From Hydrogenophaga sp. (GTDB taxonomy: Bacteria > Pseudomonadota > Gammaproteobacteria > Burkholderiales > Burkholderiaceae_C), in contig JAGKSX010000062.1 in assembly GCA_018993155.1 (NCBI GenBank), positions 1 through 64,000 on the forward strand: a DNA stretch of 64,000 nucleotides, read 5' to 3'. Positions 43,800 through 53,616 of the stretch are shown here, one piece after another. The position numbers were made by a program, and so were the translations under genes. The first letter of the stretch is position 1. Each line of letters opens with the position of its first letter. The notes under the pieces were generated by a model that was given only the letters and a program-made list of their open reading frames with translations, was not told where the DNA came from and did no database searches.

Positions 43800-43897
43800 G
43801 GGGACGGGATCGGGGGGGAAGAGGGTGGGGCGCGAATTGTAGATGGCGGGCAACGGCGCGCGGATCGCCAGACCACGCCCGCCCACGCGGTGGGGGC

Positions 43898-44653
43898 TCA
43901 GGCCTCCAGCAGCGAGGCGCGCAGCCGCTCGAGCGCCTTCGCGTTCAGACCCATGGCGCTTTCCAGGTAACGGGGCAGGCCGCCGAACTCCTGCTCGATG
44001 GTGGTGAAGGCCGCGTCGAGAAAGGCCGGCTGCACGCTCCAGAGCACGTCCATCACATGCGCCGGTCCGCGCGCTTCCACCAGCGGGCTGCGCACGTAGA
44101 GGTGGTTGGTGAGCAGGTAGTCCTGCACGATGTCGTCGCGCGAGACCCCCAATGCGCTGAGCAGCAGCGCGGCAGCGAAGCCGGTGCGGTCCTTGCCGGC
44201 GGTGCAGTGGAACACCAGCGGCGTGGGCTGGTCGAGCAGATGGCGGAAGAAGCGCGCGTACACCGGCGCACCTTCGCGCGCGAAGCCCCGGTAGGTCTGG
44301 CACATCAGCGCCACGGTCTCGGCCTCGGTGGGCACCTGCTGCGCGGCGAGCAGTTGCTGCACGCGGTGCACCACGGTGGGTTCGATCGACAGGGCCAGCG
44401 TGGTCAGGCCCTCGACCTCGGAGGGCAGGGTGGCGCTTTCGGCCACGCCACGGAAGTCGATGCGGTGCGTGACGCCCAGGCCTTGCAGCGTGGCGCGGTC
44501 TTCGGGCGTGAGGCCCGCGAGGTGGTCGGAGCGGTAGACGCGGCGCAGGCGCACGCGCCGCCCGTCCAGGCCGACGTGGCCGCCGAGGTCGCGGAAATTG
44601 GAGGCGCTGTGGAGCAGCCGGGGCGCAAAGGTGGACGTGGGCGGGGTCGACAT
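43898..44653 (-). CDS. Tyrosine/serine protein phosphatase, dual-specificity-like
   Basis: PTP-fold phosphatase of 251 residues with the catalytic loop FHCTAGKDRTGF (Cys150, Arg156), the HCx5R signature of the Y_phosphatase3/IphP family. The N-terminal block SNFRDLGGHVGLDGRRVRLR is also family-typical. Some relatives act on phosphoinositides. No signal peptide. Start at 44653. Lies 98 bases upstream of the ParB-like gene and 26 bases downstream of the AsmA gene on the same strand. Confidence 0.9.
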   Translation of the reverse strand: MSTPPTSTFAPRLLHSASNFRDLGGHVGLDGRRVRLRRVYRSDHLAGLTPEDRATLQGLGVTHRIDFRGVAESATLPSEVEGLTTLALSIEPTVVHRVQQLLAAQQVPTEAETVALMCQTYRGFAREGAPVYARFFRHLLDQPTPLVFHCTAGKDRTGFAAALLLSALGVSRDDIVQDYLLTNHLYVRSPLVEARGPAHVMDVLWSVQPAFLDAAFTTIEQEFGGLPRYLESAMGLNAKALERLRASLLEA

Positions 44654-44679
44654 GCGGCCATTGTCGCGCGCCGCCGATG

Positions 44680-46788
44680 TCAGGGTTTTTTGGTCGGCGC
44701 GGGTGCGGCCGCCACTGAAACACATGGGTCGCCCGCGGTCTTGTCGCCTTGTTCGATCAGCGGGATCACCGCGGCCGCCGGGCCCGCCGCCGCGCCCAGC
44801 GCGAGAGCCCCGAGCAGCCGGCCCGCCAGGCGCCGACCCTCGATGCCCACGTCGGGCTTGCCCAGGGTGCCGGTCACGGTGATGGGCGTGCGCAGCGAGA
44901 GCGGCGACCAGTCCTTGGGCTTGGCGACCAGGCGCAGGGCCATCGACTCGTCGCGCAGGTTGACTTGGCCGTCGATGCGCACGGTGCTGTCGCGGTTGTC
45001 GATCACCGCCAGCCGGGGTTCGAACACACCGTTGCGCGCCACGAGGTCGAAACGCGCGCAGTTCAACGGCAGCGGGTGGTCGCCCCGGATCAGCACGCCC
45101 AGGGCCTGCGCCAGGTCCAGGCCCATGGCCTCGGTGGCCAGGTGGGAGATGGTGCCGTCGCGCAGCGTCAGATCGACCGGGCCGTTCAGCGAGCCCAGGA
45201 TGTCGGCCGTGGAGTTGCCCGCGCCGCGCACGTCCAGCCTGGCGGAGAGCACGCCAGTGAGGTAGGAGCGCGCCGCCTGTTCGCCGCCCTGGCGCGCCTG
45301 TTCGCGTTCCTTCTTCAGGGCCTTGGTGGCGTTGGCCGAGGGCGCGGGGGGCGCGGTGTCCTTGCGCATCCCGCGCATCCAGCCTGCGATGTCCACGCCA
45401 GCGACGTCCAGCCGCGCCTGCCATTTGGCGGGTTGCGCATTGGCGTCGAGCTGGGTCATGCCCTTGAACTGGCCGCCCGACACCGAGGCCTGCAGGTCGT
45501 CCAGGCGCAGCACGCCCGCGTCGAGATGGATGCGGGTCTTGAGCCCTTTCAAGGGCGCCATGGCGTCGGTGCCGAAGTCCACTTCATCGATGGCCACGTT
45601 CACGTCGGCGTCCATCGCTTTCAGCGAGGGCAGGTCGAAGCGGCGCTGCGGCAGCACGCGGCCCTGGGCTTCCTGCTGCGGTGGCGCCTTGGCGGTGCCG
45701 CCTTCGCCACCGATGGCCGGCCCCAGGTCGGCGAACGCGAGCTTGGGGCCGGTGAGTTCGCCCGTGAGTTGGCGCGGGCTGGTGAGCTGGTGAAAGCGCA
45801 GGTCGCCCGCGAGGCTGCTGCTGCCGATGGTGGCGCGCGAGGCCTGCAGGCGCCACACGCCGTCGGCTTGCGAGAGCCGGCCGCGCAGGTCGAAGGGCGG
45901 GGTCTGCGGCAGGGTGATGCCCAGCGGGCGGCCCACTTCGGCCAGGGAGCGGCCCTGGAACGACAGCGCGCCATCGAGCCGGGGTGTGCCCAGCAGGGCG
46001 GCGGCCTGGCCGTCGAACAGCAGCCTGGCCGAGGCCACCGTGCCCGCCACGCGCACCGGCACCCACTGCGCGTCGGGCGCGGCATCGGGGTCCTGCAGCA
46101 AGGGCAGGGTGCTGCCCGCGCGCACCTGCAGGTCCATGGGCATGGTGCGGTAGCGGCCCTTGAAGGTGGCCTCATAACCCGAGGCGGCGCCGGTCACGGC
46201 CTCGCCTTCGCTGCCTTTCACGCCGATGGCCAGATCGACGTCCTGCACCGCATCCTTCCAGGCCACCTGGCCCTGGCCGATCACGAGCGAACCGAAGCGC
46301 GGCAGGCCACCCAGCGGGTCGCTGTTCTCTTCGGCGCGAGGCTTGTCGTCCTGGTTGCCCAGCTGCCAGTTGGCGTCCCCGCCCTCGATGCGCATCAGAT
46401 GCGCGTCGAGCTGATCCGCCTGCAGCCGCTGCAGCAGCAGGCGATCGCCGCGCTGCCAGCGCCAGAGGTCGCCCCAGTGCCAGACCAGGGTGATGTGGCG
46501 CGCATCGAGCAGATGGGGAGCGCCGAAGCGCGCGTCGGAGGCGACGCGCAGGTGCTCCACCTCCAGCCGGGGGCGCCACAGCAGGTGTGTGCGCACCTGG
46601 CCCTGCATCTGCACCGGCACGCCGACGCCGCGCGTGGCGGCGTTCTCGAAGGGTTGGCGCAGCACCGGCCAGCCGCTGTATTCGCCCCATGCCACGCCCA
46701 GAACGAGCACGGCGAGCACGCCACCGGCGATCCAGAGGGTTCGAGGGCGTCGCCTCTTCGAAGGGGGAGGGTTGGTCTGAGCGTCCAC
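44680..46788 (-). CDS. AsmA family envelope protein
   Basis: Protein of 702 residues with one N-terminal membrane helix (about 18-36, TLWIAGGVLAVLVLGVAWG) and a long periplasmic beta-rich body. AsmA features are seen at both ends: the N-terminal domain after the helix and the C-terminal AsmA_2 block (LRDGTISHLATEAMGLDLAQ, then LLIRGDHPLPLNCARFDLVA style residues and VRIDGQVNLRDESMALRLVA). AsmA-like proteins are thought to move phospholipids across the periplasm. Its neighbour is the divergent Mla-type operon, which has a related function. Confidence 0.9.
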   Translation of the reverse strand: MDAQTNPPPSKRRRPRTLWIAGGVLAVLVLGVAWGEYSGWPVLRQPFENAATRGVGVPVQMQGQVRTHLLWRPRLEVEHLRVASDARFGAPHLLDARHITLVWHWGDLWRWQRGDRLLLQRLQADQLDAHLMRIEGGDANWQLGNQDDKPRAEENSDPLGGLPRFGSLVIGQGQVAWKDAVQDVDLAIGVKGSEGEAVTGAASGYEATFKGRYRTMPMDLQVRAGSTLPLLQDPDAAPDAQWVPVRVAGTVASARLLFDGQAAALLGTPRLDGALSFQGRSLAEVGRPLGITLPQTPPFDLRGRLSQADGVWRLQASRATIGSSSLAGDLRFHQLTSPRQLTGELTGPKLAFADLGPAIGGEGGTAKAPPQQEAQGRVLPQRRFDLPSLKAMDADVNVAIDEVDFGTDAMAPLKGLKTRIHLDAGVLRLDDLQASVSGGQFKGMTQLDANAQPAKWQARLDVAGVDIAGWMRGMRKDTAPPAPSANATKALKKEREQARQGGEQAARSYLTGVLSARLDVRGAGNSTADILGSLNGPVDLTLRDGTISHLATEAMGLDLAQALGVLIRGDHPLPLNCARFDLVARNGVFEPRLAVIDNRDSTVRIDGQVNLRDESMALRLVAKPKDWSPLSLRTPITVTGTLGKPDVGIEGRRLAGRLLGALALGAAAGPAAAVIPLIEQGDKTAGDPCVSVAAAPAPTKKP

Positions 46789-46910
46789 GCTTCATTGGAA
46801 CGCAGCGCGGGCCGGATCGTTCGGTTTCGGCCCGATGACGCGGCCTTGTCCTACAGGGCGGCGGCGGCCAGCCCGCAGGTCGGTCGATAGAATCCAGATT
46901 CCGAATCTGA

Positions 46911-48086
46911 ATGGGTTCTTCCATGCGCGATGCCCCGAGCGGAGATGCCGTGTCGGACACGATGGAGGTGAATGACGAGACGCATGCCCCGGATGCACGC
47001 TGGCTCTCACAAGGCGACGACTGGGTGTTGGAACTCAGCGGCGCCTGGCGCGGACACAGCGCCCCTCTCCCCGAGCTTCCGGCCACCGAGGTCGTGGGCG
47101 CCGTGCGTGCCCACGCGGACGGCCTGCGCTCGTGGGACGCGTCCCTGGCCTCCGCGCTGTGGCATCAGATCGAACCCTTCGCGCGCCGTGGTGCGGATGT
47201 CGACCTGCAGGCCCTGCCCGAAGGTCTCCAGCAGATCCTGGCGCTCGCGCTGGACACCCCGCCCCCCGCCGCAGCGGCCCCGGCCGCCACACGCGGCCGC
47301 GTGGCCCGCCTGGGCGCGCGCGTCACCGCCTGGTGGGCCCTGCGCCGCAAGACGCTGACCTTCTTCGGCGAGGTGCTGCTGTCCCTGGGCCGCTGGCTGC
47401 GCGGGCGCAGCGACATGCGCGCCTCCGACCTTGCCTGGCAGATCGAACAGACGGGGCCGCGCAGCCTGCCCATCGTGGCGCTGGTGTGCTTCCTGGTCGG
47501 TCTCATCGTGGCCTACATGGGCGCGGCCCAGCTGCAGCGCTTCGGTGCGCAGAACTACATCGCCGACCTCGTGACGGTGGGCGTGGTGCGCGAGGTGGCG
47601 GCCCTGTTGGTGGGCATCGTGCTGGCGGGTCGCGTGGGCGCGGCCTTCGCGGCGCAGATCGGCAGCATGCGCGCCAACGAAGAAGTGGACGCGCTGGCCA
47701 CCATGGGCGTGAACCCGGTGGACTTCCTGGTGCTGCCGCGCGTGCTGGCGCTGCTCATCGTCGGGCCCATGCTCACCGCCTTCGGCGCGCTGGTGGGCAT
47801 GGCCGTGGGCTGGCTGGTGGCGGTGGGCATCTATGGCGTCACACCGCTGGAATATGTGTACGCCAGCGCCCAGGCCATCACGCTGCCGCACGTGGTGGTG
47901 GGGCTGATCAAGGGCACCACCTACTCGGTGCTGGTGGCGCTCGCGGGTTGCCTGCAGGGCATGGCGGCGGGGCGCAGTGCGCAGGCCGTGGGCGACGCGA
48001 CGACGGCCTCGGTGGTGCAGGCCATCGTGTGGATCGTGGTGGTCGCTTCCGCGCTCACCGTGGTGTTTCAACGCCTGGACTTCTAG
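46911..48086 (+). CDS. mlaE: MlaE-type ABC permease with N-terminal STAS-like domain
   Basis: Permease of an MCE-type lipid transporter, 391 residues. Residues about 20-120 form a soluble STAS/MlaB-like domain (WVLELSGAWRGH, PEVVGAVRAHADGL-like strands), and about 150-390 is the MlaE fold with five helices, including VGVVREVAALLVGIVLAGRV and AAQIGSMRANEEVDALATMG. In E. coli the STAS partner MlaB is a separate protein; here it is fused, as in several beta-proteobacteria. ATG at 46911 or 46923. It is the first gene of a four-gene operon. Confidence 0.93.
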   Translation: MGSSMRDAPSGDAVSDTMEVNDETHAPDARWLSQGDDWVLELSGAWRGHSAPLPELPATEVVGAVRAHADGLRSWDASLASALWHQIEPFARRGADVDLQALPEGLQQILALALDTPPPAAAAPAATRGRVARLGARVTAWWALRRKTLTFFGEVLLSLGRWLRGRSDMRASDLAWQIEQTGPRSLPIVALVCFLVGLIVAYMGAAQLQRFGAQNYIADLVTVGVVREVAALLVGIVLAGRVGAAFAAQIGSMRANEEVDALATMGVNPVDFLVLPRVLALLIVGPMLTAFGALVGMAVGWLVAVGIYGVTPLEYVYASAQAITLPHVVVGLIKGTTYSVLVALAGCLQGMAAGRSAQAVGDATTASVVQAIVWIVVVASALTVVFQRLDF

Positions 48087-48902
48087 ATGGACGAACACCT
48101 GCACGCCCAACCCGCCCCGCCCGAGCCCGGTGCGGAACCGCTGGTGCGCGTGGAGAACCTGACCATGGCGTTCGGCAGCAACGTGATCCAGCGCGACCTG
48201 AATTTCGAGATTCTGCCCGGCGAGGTGTTGGCCCTGGCCGGCGGCAGCGGTTGCGGCAAGAGCACGCTGCTGCGCCACCTCATCGGCTTGCAGGTGCCCG
48301 CCAAGGGCCGGGTGCTTTATGGCACGCAAGACCTGTACGCCGCCGACGACAAGGAGAAGGCCGCGCTGCTGCGTTCCTTCGGCGTGATGTTCCAGGCCGG
48401 CGCGCTGTGGAGCAGCATGACCGTGGGCGAGAACGTGATGCTGCCCATGCAGGTGCTGACCGACATGGAGCCCGAACGCCGCGAGCAGGAGGCGCGCTTC
48501 AAGCTCGCGCTCGTGGGGCTGGCGGGCAGTTTCGAGGCCGAGCCCGCCACGCTGAGCGGCGGCATGCGCAAGCGCGCCGCCATCGCGCGCGCATTGGCGC
48601 TGAATCCGCAACTGCTGTTCCTGGACGAGCCCTCCGCCGGCCTGGACCCGCTGACCTCCGCCCACCTGGACGAACTCATCATGCACCTGCGCGACGACCT
48701 GGGCACCACGGTGGTGATGGTCAGCCACGAACTCGAGAGCATCTTCGCACTGGCCGACCGCCTGCTGTTCCTGGACGCGCAAAGCAAGACCATGACGGCG
48801 CTCGGCCCGCCCAAGGCATTGCGGCAGGACGGCCCGGAGGAAGTCCAGCGCTTCCTGCGCCGCGGTGCCGCCGCCCCTGTCAGAGAGGAAACCCCATCAT
48901 GA
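48087..48902 (+). CDS. mlaF: MlaF-type ABC transporter ATP-binding protein
   Basis: ATPase subunit of 271 residues. Walker A is GGSGCGKST (about residue 52), the signature is LSGGMRKRAAIARALAL and Walker B LLFLDEPSAGLDP, followed by the switch His in VMVSHELESIF. The glycine-rich GGMRKR signature is typical of MCE-associated ATPases. It begins directly after the permease stop and overlaps the mlaD start by ATGA. Confidence 0.95.
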   Translation: MDEHLHAQPAPPEPGAEPLVRVENLTMAFGSNVIQRDLNFEILPGEVLALAGGSGCGKSTLLRHLIGLQVPAKGRVLYGTQDLYAADDKEKAALLRSFGVMFQAGALWSSMTVGENVMLPMQVLTDMEPERREQEARFKLALVGLAGSFEAEPATLSGGMRKRAAIARALALNPQLLFLDEPSAGLDPLTSAHLDELIMHLRDDLGTTVVMVSHELESIFALADRLLFLDAQSKTMTALGPPKALRQDGPEEVQRFLRRGAAAPVREETPS

Positions 48903-49936
48903 AGCGCAAGGCCAACCCCACCCTCATCGGCACCTTCGTGGTGGCCGGCCTCGCGCTGATCGCGGTGGCCATCATCACGCTGGCCGGCAGCAGCTACTTC
49001 ACGCGCAAGGAGCGCACCGTGATGTACTTCAGCGGCTCCGTCTACGGCCTGCAGGTCGGCGCCCCCGTGGTGTTCCGTGGCGTGCGCGTGGGCAGCGTGG
49101 AGTCGATCGAGGTCTCCTACAACAGCGAGACCGACGCCTTCTCCATCCCGGTGGTGGCCTCGCTCGACAGCGATGCCCTGCGCGGGCTCGATGGCAAGCA
49201 CGGCGATGCGGCTTCCGATTCCGAACTGGCGCTGCCCGCGCTGGTGGAGCGGGGCATGAGCGCGCAGCTCTCGATGCAGAGCCTGCTCACCGGCCTGCTC
49301 TATGTGGACCTGGACCTGCGCCCCAAGCGCGTGGCCAGCACGCACGGCACGCGGCGCGGCCTGACCGAAATTCCGACCGCGCCCACGGCGATCCAGACCT
49401 TCCGCGATCAGCTCGAAGGCATCGACCTGCGCAAGATCACCGACGACTTGGCGGCGATCGCCGCTTCGGCCCGCGCCGTGATCTCGGGGCCGCAGCTCAA
49501 CCAGGCCCTGAGCGACCTGGCCGAGATCACCGCGACCTTCAAGCGCGTGTCCGAGCGGCTCGACAAGCGCCTGGACCCGCTGGCCAACGAGTTGCAGCGC
49601 TCGCTCGTGTCCACCCGCACCGCGATGGACGGCATGGAGAAGGCGGCCAAATCGGTGAACGACAGCGCCGTTGGTTTTGGCCGCACGTCCGAGCGCGTGT
49701 CCGACCTGCTGGCGCCCGACGCGCCCCTGGTGCAGAACCTGCAGCGCGCGGCCAACGAGGTGAGCCGCACCGCAGGCGCGCTGCGCGAGGCCACCGCGGG
49801 CGATTCGCAGCTGATGGTGGGGGCCGACCGCGCGCTGGACGACCTCTCGCGCGCCGCCCGCGCGTTGCGCGACCTGGCCGAGGCCCTGGAACAACAACCC
49901 GATGCGCTCCTGCGGGGCAGAAAGGTCAACGAATGA
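48899..49936 (+). CDS. mlaD: MlaD/MCE-domain protein
   Basis: Membrane-anchored lipid-carrying subunit of 345 residues. One N-terminal helix (about 8-30) is followed by an MCE domain (about 40-120; YGLQVGAPVVFRGVRVGSVE) and a long helical region (about 170-345) that probably forms the needle-like periplasmic part. It is larger than E. coli MlaD (183), closer to the PqiB/LetB or YrbD-extended type with single MCE domain. Start overlaps mlaF stop and stop overlaps the lipoprotein start, both as ATGA. Confidence 0.93.
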   Translation: MKRKANPTLIGTFVVAGLALIAVAIITLAGSSYFTRKERTVMYFSGSVYGLQVGAPVVFRGVRVGSVESIEVSYNSETDAFSIPVVASLDSDALRGLDGKHGDAASDSELALPALVERGMSAQLSMQSLLTGLLYVDLDLRPKRVASTHGTRRGLTEIPTAPTAIQTFRDQLEGIDLRKITDDLAAIAASARAVISGPQLNQALSDLAEITATFKRVSERLDKRLDPLANELQRSLVSTRTAMDGMEKAAKSVNDSAVGFGRTSERVSDLLAPDAPLVQNLQRAANEVSRTAGALREATAGDSQLMVGADRALDDLSRAARALRDLAEALEQQPDALLRGRKVNE

Positions 49937-50544
49937 ACCGCCCAGCCATGAACCGACGCGGCCTGCTCGCCGCCCTGGGCCTGGCGCCCGTGGTGTTCGC
50001 CGCCGGCTGCGCCGGCACCGATGCGCCGCCCACGCGCTGGTACGAATTGCGCGCGGAGCCCCCGGAACCCCGGCCGGCGCCCCGGCCGGGCGATGGCGCG
50101 GTGTGGGAGGTCTCCGGCCTGGTGCGCCTGCCCGGCTCGCTGGACCGGGACGTGCTGATGGTCTCCAGCGGCGCGTCGTCCCTGCTGCCGCTGCCCGGGC
50201 ACCGCTGGGCCGAGCCGCTGCGCGAGAGCGTGCCGCGCCGCCTGGTGGCCGACCTGGCGCTGCTGCGGGGCGAGGGCCTGGTCTGGCGCGCGCCCGCGCC
50301 CTCGGGGGCGAACGTGACGCGGCAGCTGCGCGTCGAGATCGATTCGCTGATGGCCGACAGCGGCCGGCGCACCCTGCGCCTGCAGGCCCGCTGGTGGCTG
50401 ACCGACCTGCGCGGCGGCACCACGCCGCCCACGCTGGGCCAGGCCGACATCGAGGTGCCGCTGGCCGACGGCTCGCCCGACGCCCTGGCGGCCGGCCACC
50501 GCCTGGCCGTCTGGCGCCTGGCGCAGCGCATCGCGGGCGGCTGA
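49933..50544 (+). CDS. ABC-type transport auxiliary lipoprotein (PqiC family)
   Basis: Outer-membrane lipoprotein of 203 residues; lipobox FAAGC with Cys27 after a twin-arginine-like start (NRRGLLAALGLAPVVF). The body has the PqiC/DUF330 pattern: RWYELR near the mature start and VRLPGSLDRDVLMVSSGAS. PqiC forms an octameric ring docking on the MCE protein, so this gene should complete the trans-envelope lipid path. Overlaps mlaD by ATGA. A hairpin (CTCGGGA facing TCCCGAG) lies just after its stop. Confidence 0.88.
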   Translation: MNRPAMNRRGLLAALGLAPVVFAAGCAGTDAPPTRWYELRAEPPEPRPAPRPGDGAVWEVSGLVRLPGSLDRDVLMVSSGASSLLPLPGHRWAEPLRESVPRRLVADLALLRGEGLVWRAPAPSGANVTRQLRVEIDSLMADSGRRTLRLQARWWLTDLRGGTTPPTLGQADIEVPLADGSPDALAAGHRLAVWRLAQRIAGG

Positions 50545-50665
50545 GCGGGGGCCTCGGGAGGGGCGATCCCGAGAAGGGCTGCGCGTTCGTCGGCTGGATT
50601 TCAGTGCCGGCGGTTCCTGTCGATAGGCCGGAGGTGATCCGATCCTTTTGCCTGAACCTCCCCAC

Positions 50666-52480
50666 ATGAACCTCTTTCGCAACATGACCGTGAACGCCAA
50701 ACTCTGGGCCGGCGTTCTTGCCATCGTGCTCGCCCTGGGCGCGATGTTGTCCTTCACCGGCACCCGCTCCAGTGCCTTGACCAGGGAAGCCGATGAAGTG
50801 CTCGGCCGGATGTCCGACAAGACCGTGATCGCCACGGAATGGGCTGGCCTGACCGAAACCAACGTGACGCGCGTGCAGGCTTCGATCCTGAGCACCGACC
50901 CCTCCATCGACCAGCTTTACAAAGACGTCATTCCCGTGGGCGTGGCCTCGATTTCCGCGCTGCAGAAGCGGCTGGACGCGATGCCCATGAACGACGCCGA
51001 GAAGGCCCAGCTCGAGAAGATCGCCGGGCTGCGCCAGGCTGTGCTGGGTTCGCTGGCCAAGGCCAACGAGATGAAGAAGAACGGTGACACCGCCGGTGCC
51101 GTGGCCGAAATCACGTCCCGCTTCAACGCGGCCGTGCCCCCTTACGTGGCGGCGCTGCGGGAGTTCGCGCAGATGCAGGTGAGCATGCAGGCCGAGGCGC
51201 AGGCAAAGTTCGCCGCCGCACGCGCCAGCAACATGACCATGGCGAGCGCGCAGATCGGCCTGCTGATCGTGGGCATCATCGTCGGCGCATTTCTCCTCAT
51301 CCGCAACATCCGCACGCCGCTGCGCGAGGCGGTGGCGTTTGCCGAGCGCGTCGCCGGCGGTGACCTGACCGCGCGCATCCGCAACGACCGCCGCGACGAG
51401 TTCGGCGCGATGACCAAAGCTCTCTCCGACATGCGCGATCGCCTGGTGCACGTGGTGGCCGACGTGAAGCGCGGCACCGACAACATCACTGTGGCCGCGC
51501 GCGAGATCGCCTCGGGCAACAACGACCTCTCGGCCCGCACCGAGCAGACCGCCGCGAACCTGCAGCAGACCGCCGCCAGCATCGAGCAGATGTCGGGCGC
51601 GATCCGGCAGTCGGCCGACTCGGCGCGCGTGGCCAACCAGCTGGCCGACGTGGCCGGCCAGAGCGCCCAGAAGGGCGGCCAGGTGGTCAACGAAGTGGTG
51701 TCCACCATGGAGGAGATCAACCAGGCCTCGCGCAAGATCAGCGACATCATCGGCGTGATCGATGGGATCGCGTTCCAGACCAACATCCTGGCGCTGAACG
51801 CGGCGGTGGAAGCCGCGCGGGCGGGCGAACAGGGCCGGGGCTTCGCCGTGGTGGCCGGAGAGGTGCGCAACCTTGCGCAGCGCAGTGCGCAGGCGGCCAA
51901 GGAAATCAAGGTGCTGATCGGCGCCAGCGTGGACAAGGTGACCGCCGGCACCGAACTGGTGGGCCAGGCCGGCCAGACCATGGGCGAGATCGTGGAGAAC
52001 GTGGTGCGCGTGCGCGACATCATCGGCGAGATCGCCTCGTCGTCGAGCGAGCAGGCCGAAGGCGTCAACCAGATCAACGCCTCCGTCTCCAACCTGGACC
52101 AGATGACGCAGCAGAACGCGGCGCTGGTCGAGGAAAGCGCGGCCGCCGCATCGAGCATGAACGACCAGGCGCTGCGCCTGTCCGAGGTGGTGCGCATCTT
52201 CCGCGTGGACGGGGCCGATGCGGCCAGCTCGATCGCTCAACTGAATGCCAACGACCTGCACAAGCGCCCCACGGCCGTGGTCGCCAAGCCGGTGGCTGCA
52301 ACTGCAACGGCACCTGCCGCGCCGAAAGCGGCGCCTGCTCCCGTGAAGGCCGTGGCCAAGGCACCGGCGGTGAAGCCCGCTGCGGCACCGGTCGCGGTGG
52401 CGAAGAGCCCCAGGCCCGCGCCGGTGGCCGCTCCCGTGCCCGCGACGGCGGGTGGTGCGGACGACTGGGAATCGTTCTGA
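50666..52480 (+). CDS. Methyl-accepting chemotaxis protein
   Basis: Chemoreceptor of 604 residues. TM1 about 11-30 ([20 protein letters not shown]), a four-helix periplasmic sensor (about 31-190), TM2 about 191-213, HAMP, then the signalling domain with hairpin tip [20 protein letters not shown] and flanking methylation helices. The C-terminus is an Ala/Pro/Lys-rich linker ending DDWESF, a xWxxF pentapeptide of the sort that tethers CheR/CheB. ATG at 50666; a TTG at 50648 is an alternative. Sensor type is 4HB_MCP; ligand unknown. Confidence 0.95.
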   Translation: MNLFRNMTVNAKLWAGVLAIVLALGAMLSFTGTRSSALTREADEVLGRMSDKTVIATEWAGLTETNVTRVQASILSTDPSIDQLYKDVIPVGVASISALQKRLDAMPMNDAEKAQLEKIAGLRQAVLGSLAKANEMKKNGDTAGAVAEITSRFNAAVPPYVAALREFAQMQVSMQAEAQAKFAAARASNMTMASAQIGLLIVGIIVGAFLLIRNIRTPLREAVAFAERVAGGDLTARIRNDRRDEFGAMTKALSDMRDRLVHVVADVKRGTDNITVAAREIASGNNDLSARTEQTAANLQQTAASIEQMSGAIRQSADSARVANQLADVAGQSAQKGGQVVNEVVSTMEEINQASRKISDIIGVIDGIAFQTNILALNAAVEAARAGEQGRGFAVVAGEVRNLAQRSAQAAKEIKVLIGASVDKVTAGTELVGQAGQTMGEIVENVVRVRDIIGEIASSSSEQAEGVNQINASVSNLDQMTQQNAALVEESAAAASSMNDQALRLSEVVRIFRVDGADAASSIAQLNANDLHKRPTAVVAKPVAATATAPAAPKAAPAPVKAVAKAPAVKPAAAPVAVAKSPRPAPVAAPVPATAGGADDWESF

Positions 52481-52482
52481 AC

Positions 52483-52506
52483 GAAGAAGGCTTCGCGGCC
52501 TTCTTC
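52483..52506. terminator. Bidirectional terminator
   Basis: Stem GAAGAAGGC (52483-52491) with GCCTTCTTC (52498-52506), loop TTCGCG, between the convergent chemoreceptor and quinone oxidoreductase genes. It overlaps the last codon of the latter. Confidence 0.75.
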
Positions 52507-53491
52507 AGTTCACCATCACCAGCTTGCCCTTGACCGAACGCGATCCCATGATCGCGTAGGCCTTGTGCAGCTCGCTCATGGGCAGGGTCTGGTCGATCAC
52601 CGGCTTGACCTGGCCCCTGGCATACATCCCCGCCAACGCCTGCATCATCTCGGCGTTGGCCTTGGGTTCGCGGCGCGCGAAATCGCCCCAGAACACGCCC
52701 ACCAGGCTCGCGCCCTTGAGCAGGGTGAGGTTCAGCGGCAGGGCCGGGATCGGGCCGCTGGCAAAGCCCACCACCAGGTAGCGGCCGCGCCAGGCGATCG
52801 AGCGGAACGCGGGCTCGGCGAAGTCACCACCCACCGGGTCGTAGATCACGTCCGGGCCCTTGCCGTCGGTGAGCTGCTTGATCGCATCGCGCAGGCCCTC
52901 CTTGGGGGTGTGCACGCTGTAGTTGATGGTGGCGTCGGCCCCCAGCTGCTTGCACAGCTCGCACTTCTCGTCGCTGGAGGCAGCCGCGATCACGCGCGCA
53001 CCCGCGGCCTTGGCGATCTGGATCGCCGCCGTGCCCACGCCGCCGGCCGCGCCCAGCACCAGCACGGTCTCGCCGGCCTTGAGCGCGCCCCGGTCCATCA
53101 GCGCGTGCCACGAGGTGGCGTAGATCATGATGAACGCGGCCGCGTCCACCGCCGGAAACCCGGGCGGCAGCGGCATGCACAGCGCGGCCGGCGCGATGGT
53201 GTGCGTGCCGAAGCCGCCCGTGCCGCTCAGGCAGGCCACGCTTTGTCCCACCTGCAGGTGCTTCACACCCTCGCCCACCGCCCGCACCACGCCGGCGTAT
53301 TCCGAACCTGGCACGAAGGGCAGGGCGGGCTTCATCTGGTACTTGTTCTGCACGATGAGCAGGTCGGGGAAATTCAGGCTCGCGGCCTGGATCTCGATCA
53401 GCACCTCGCCCGCCTTGGGCGCTGGCGTGGGCAGTTCCTTCCAGGTCAGGGCGTCGACGCCCACGGGGTTTTCGCAGAGCCAGGCATGCAT
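52505..53491 (-). CDS. NADPH:quinone oxidoreductase family protein (MDR)
   Basis: Medium-chain dehydrogenase of 328 residues lacking the structural zinc cysteines, so of the quinone oxidoreductase or enoyl reductase branch. Features: N-terminal GroES-like fold ([20 protein letters not shown]), [20 protein letters not shown], and the nucleotide-binding [20 protein letters not shown]. Residues [16 protein letters not shown] are typical. Substrate in vivo unknown. It diverges from surE. Confidence 0.92.
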   Translation of the reverse strand: MHAWLCENPVGVDALTWKELPTPAPKAGEVLIEIQAASLNFPDLLIVQNKYQMKPALPFVPGSEYAGVVRAVGEGVKHLQVGQSVACLSGTGGFGTHTIAPAALCMPLPPGFPAVDAAAFIMIYATSWHALMDRGALKAGETVLVLGAAGGVGTAAIQIAKAAGARVIAAASSDEKCELCKQLGADATINYSVHTPKEGLRDAIKQLTDGKGPDVIYDPVGGDFAEPAFRSIAWRGRYLVVGFASGPIPALPLNLTLLKGASLVGVFWGDFARREPKANAEMMQALAGMYARGQVKPVIDQTLPMSELHKAYAIMGSRSVKGKLVMVN

Positions 53492-53616
53492 GGTGTGTCC
53501 TCGTTCAAATGGTCATGAAACCGTTCCATGATAGGCAGCGGGGACCGTCTTCCGCAGCGGGTAAGCCCCTTGCATGTCCCGGGCGTGACCGGGGCGATCC
53601 ACCTAAAATCGCGGCA

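Noticed and set aside
48317..52261. Minus-strand open frame of 1314 codons
   Set aside because: Lies opposite mlaF, mlaD, the PqiC-type gene and the chemoreceptor, and shows the same shadow composition.
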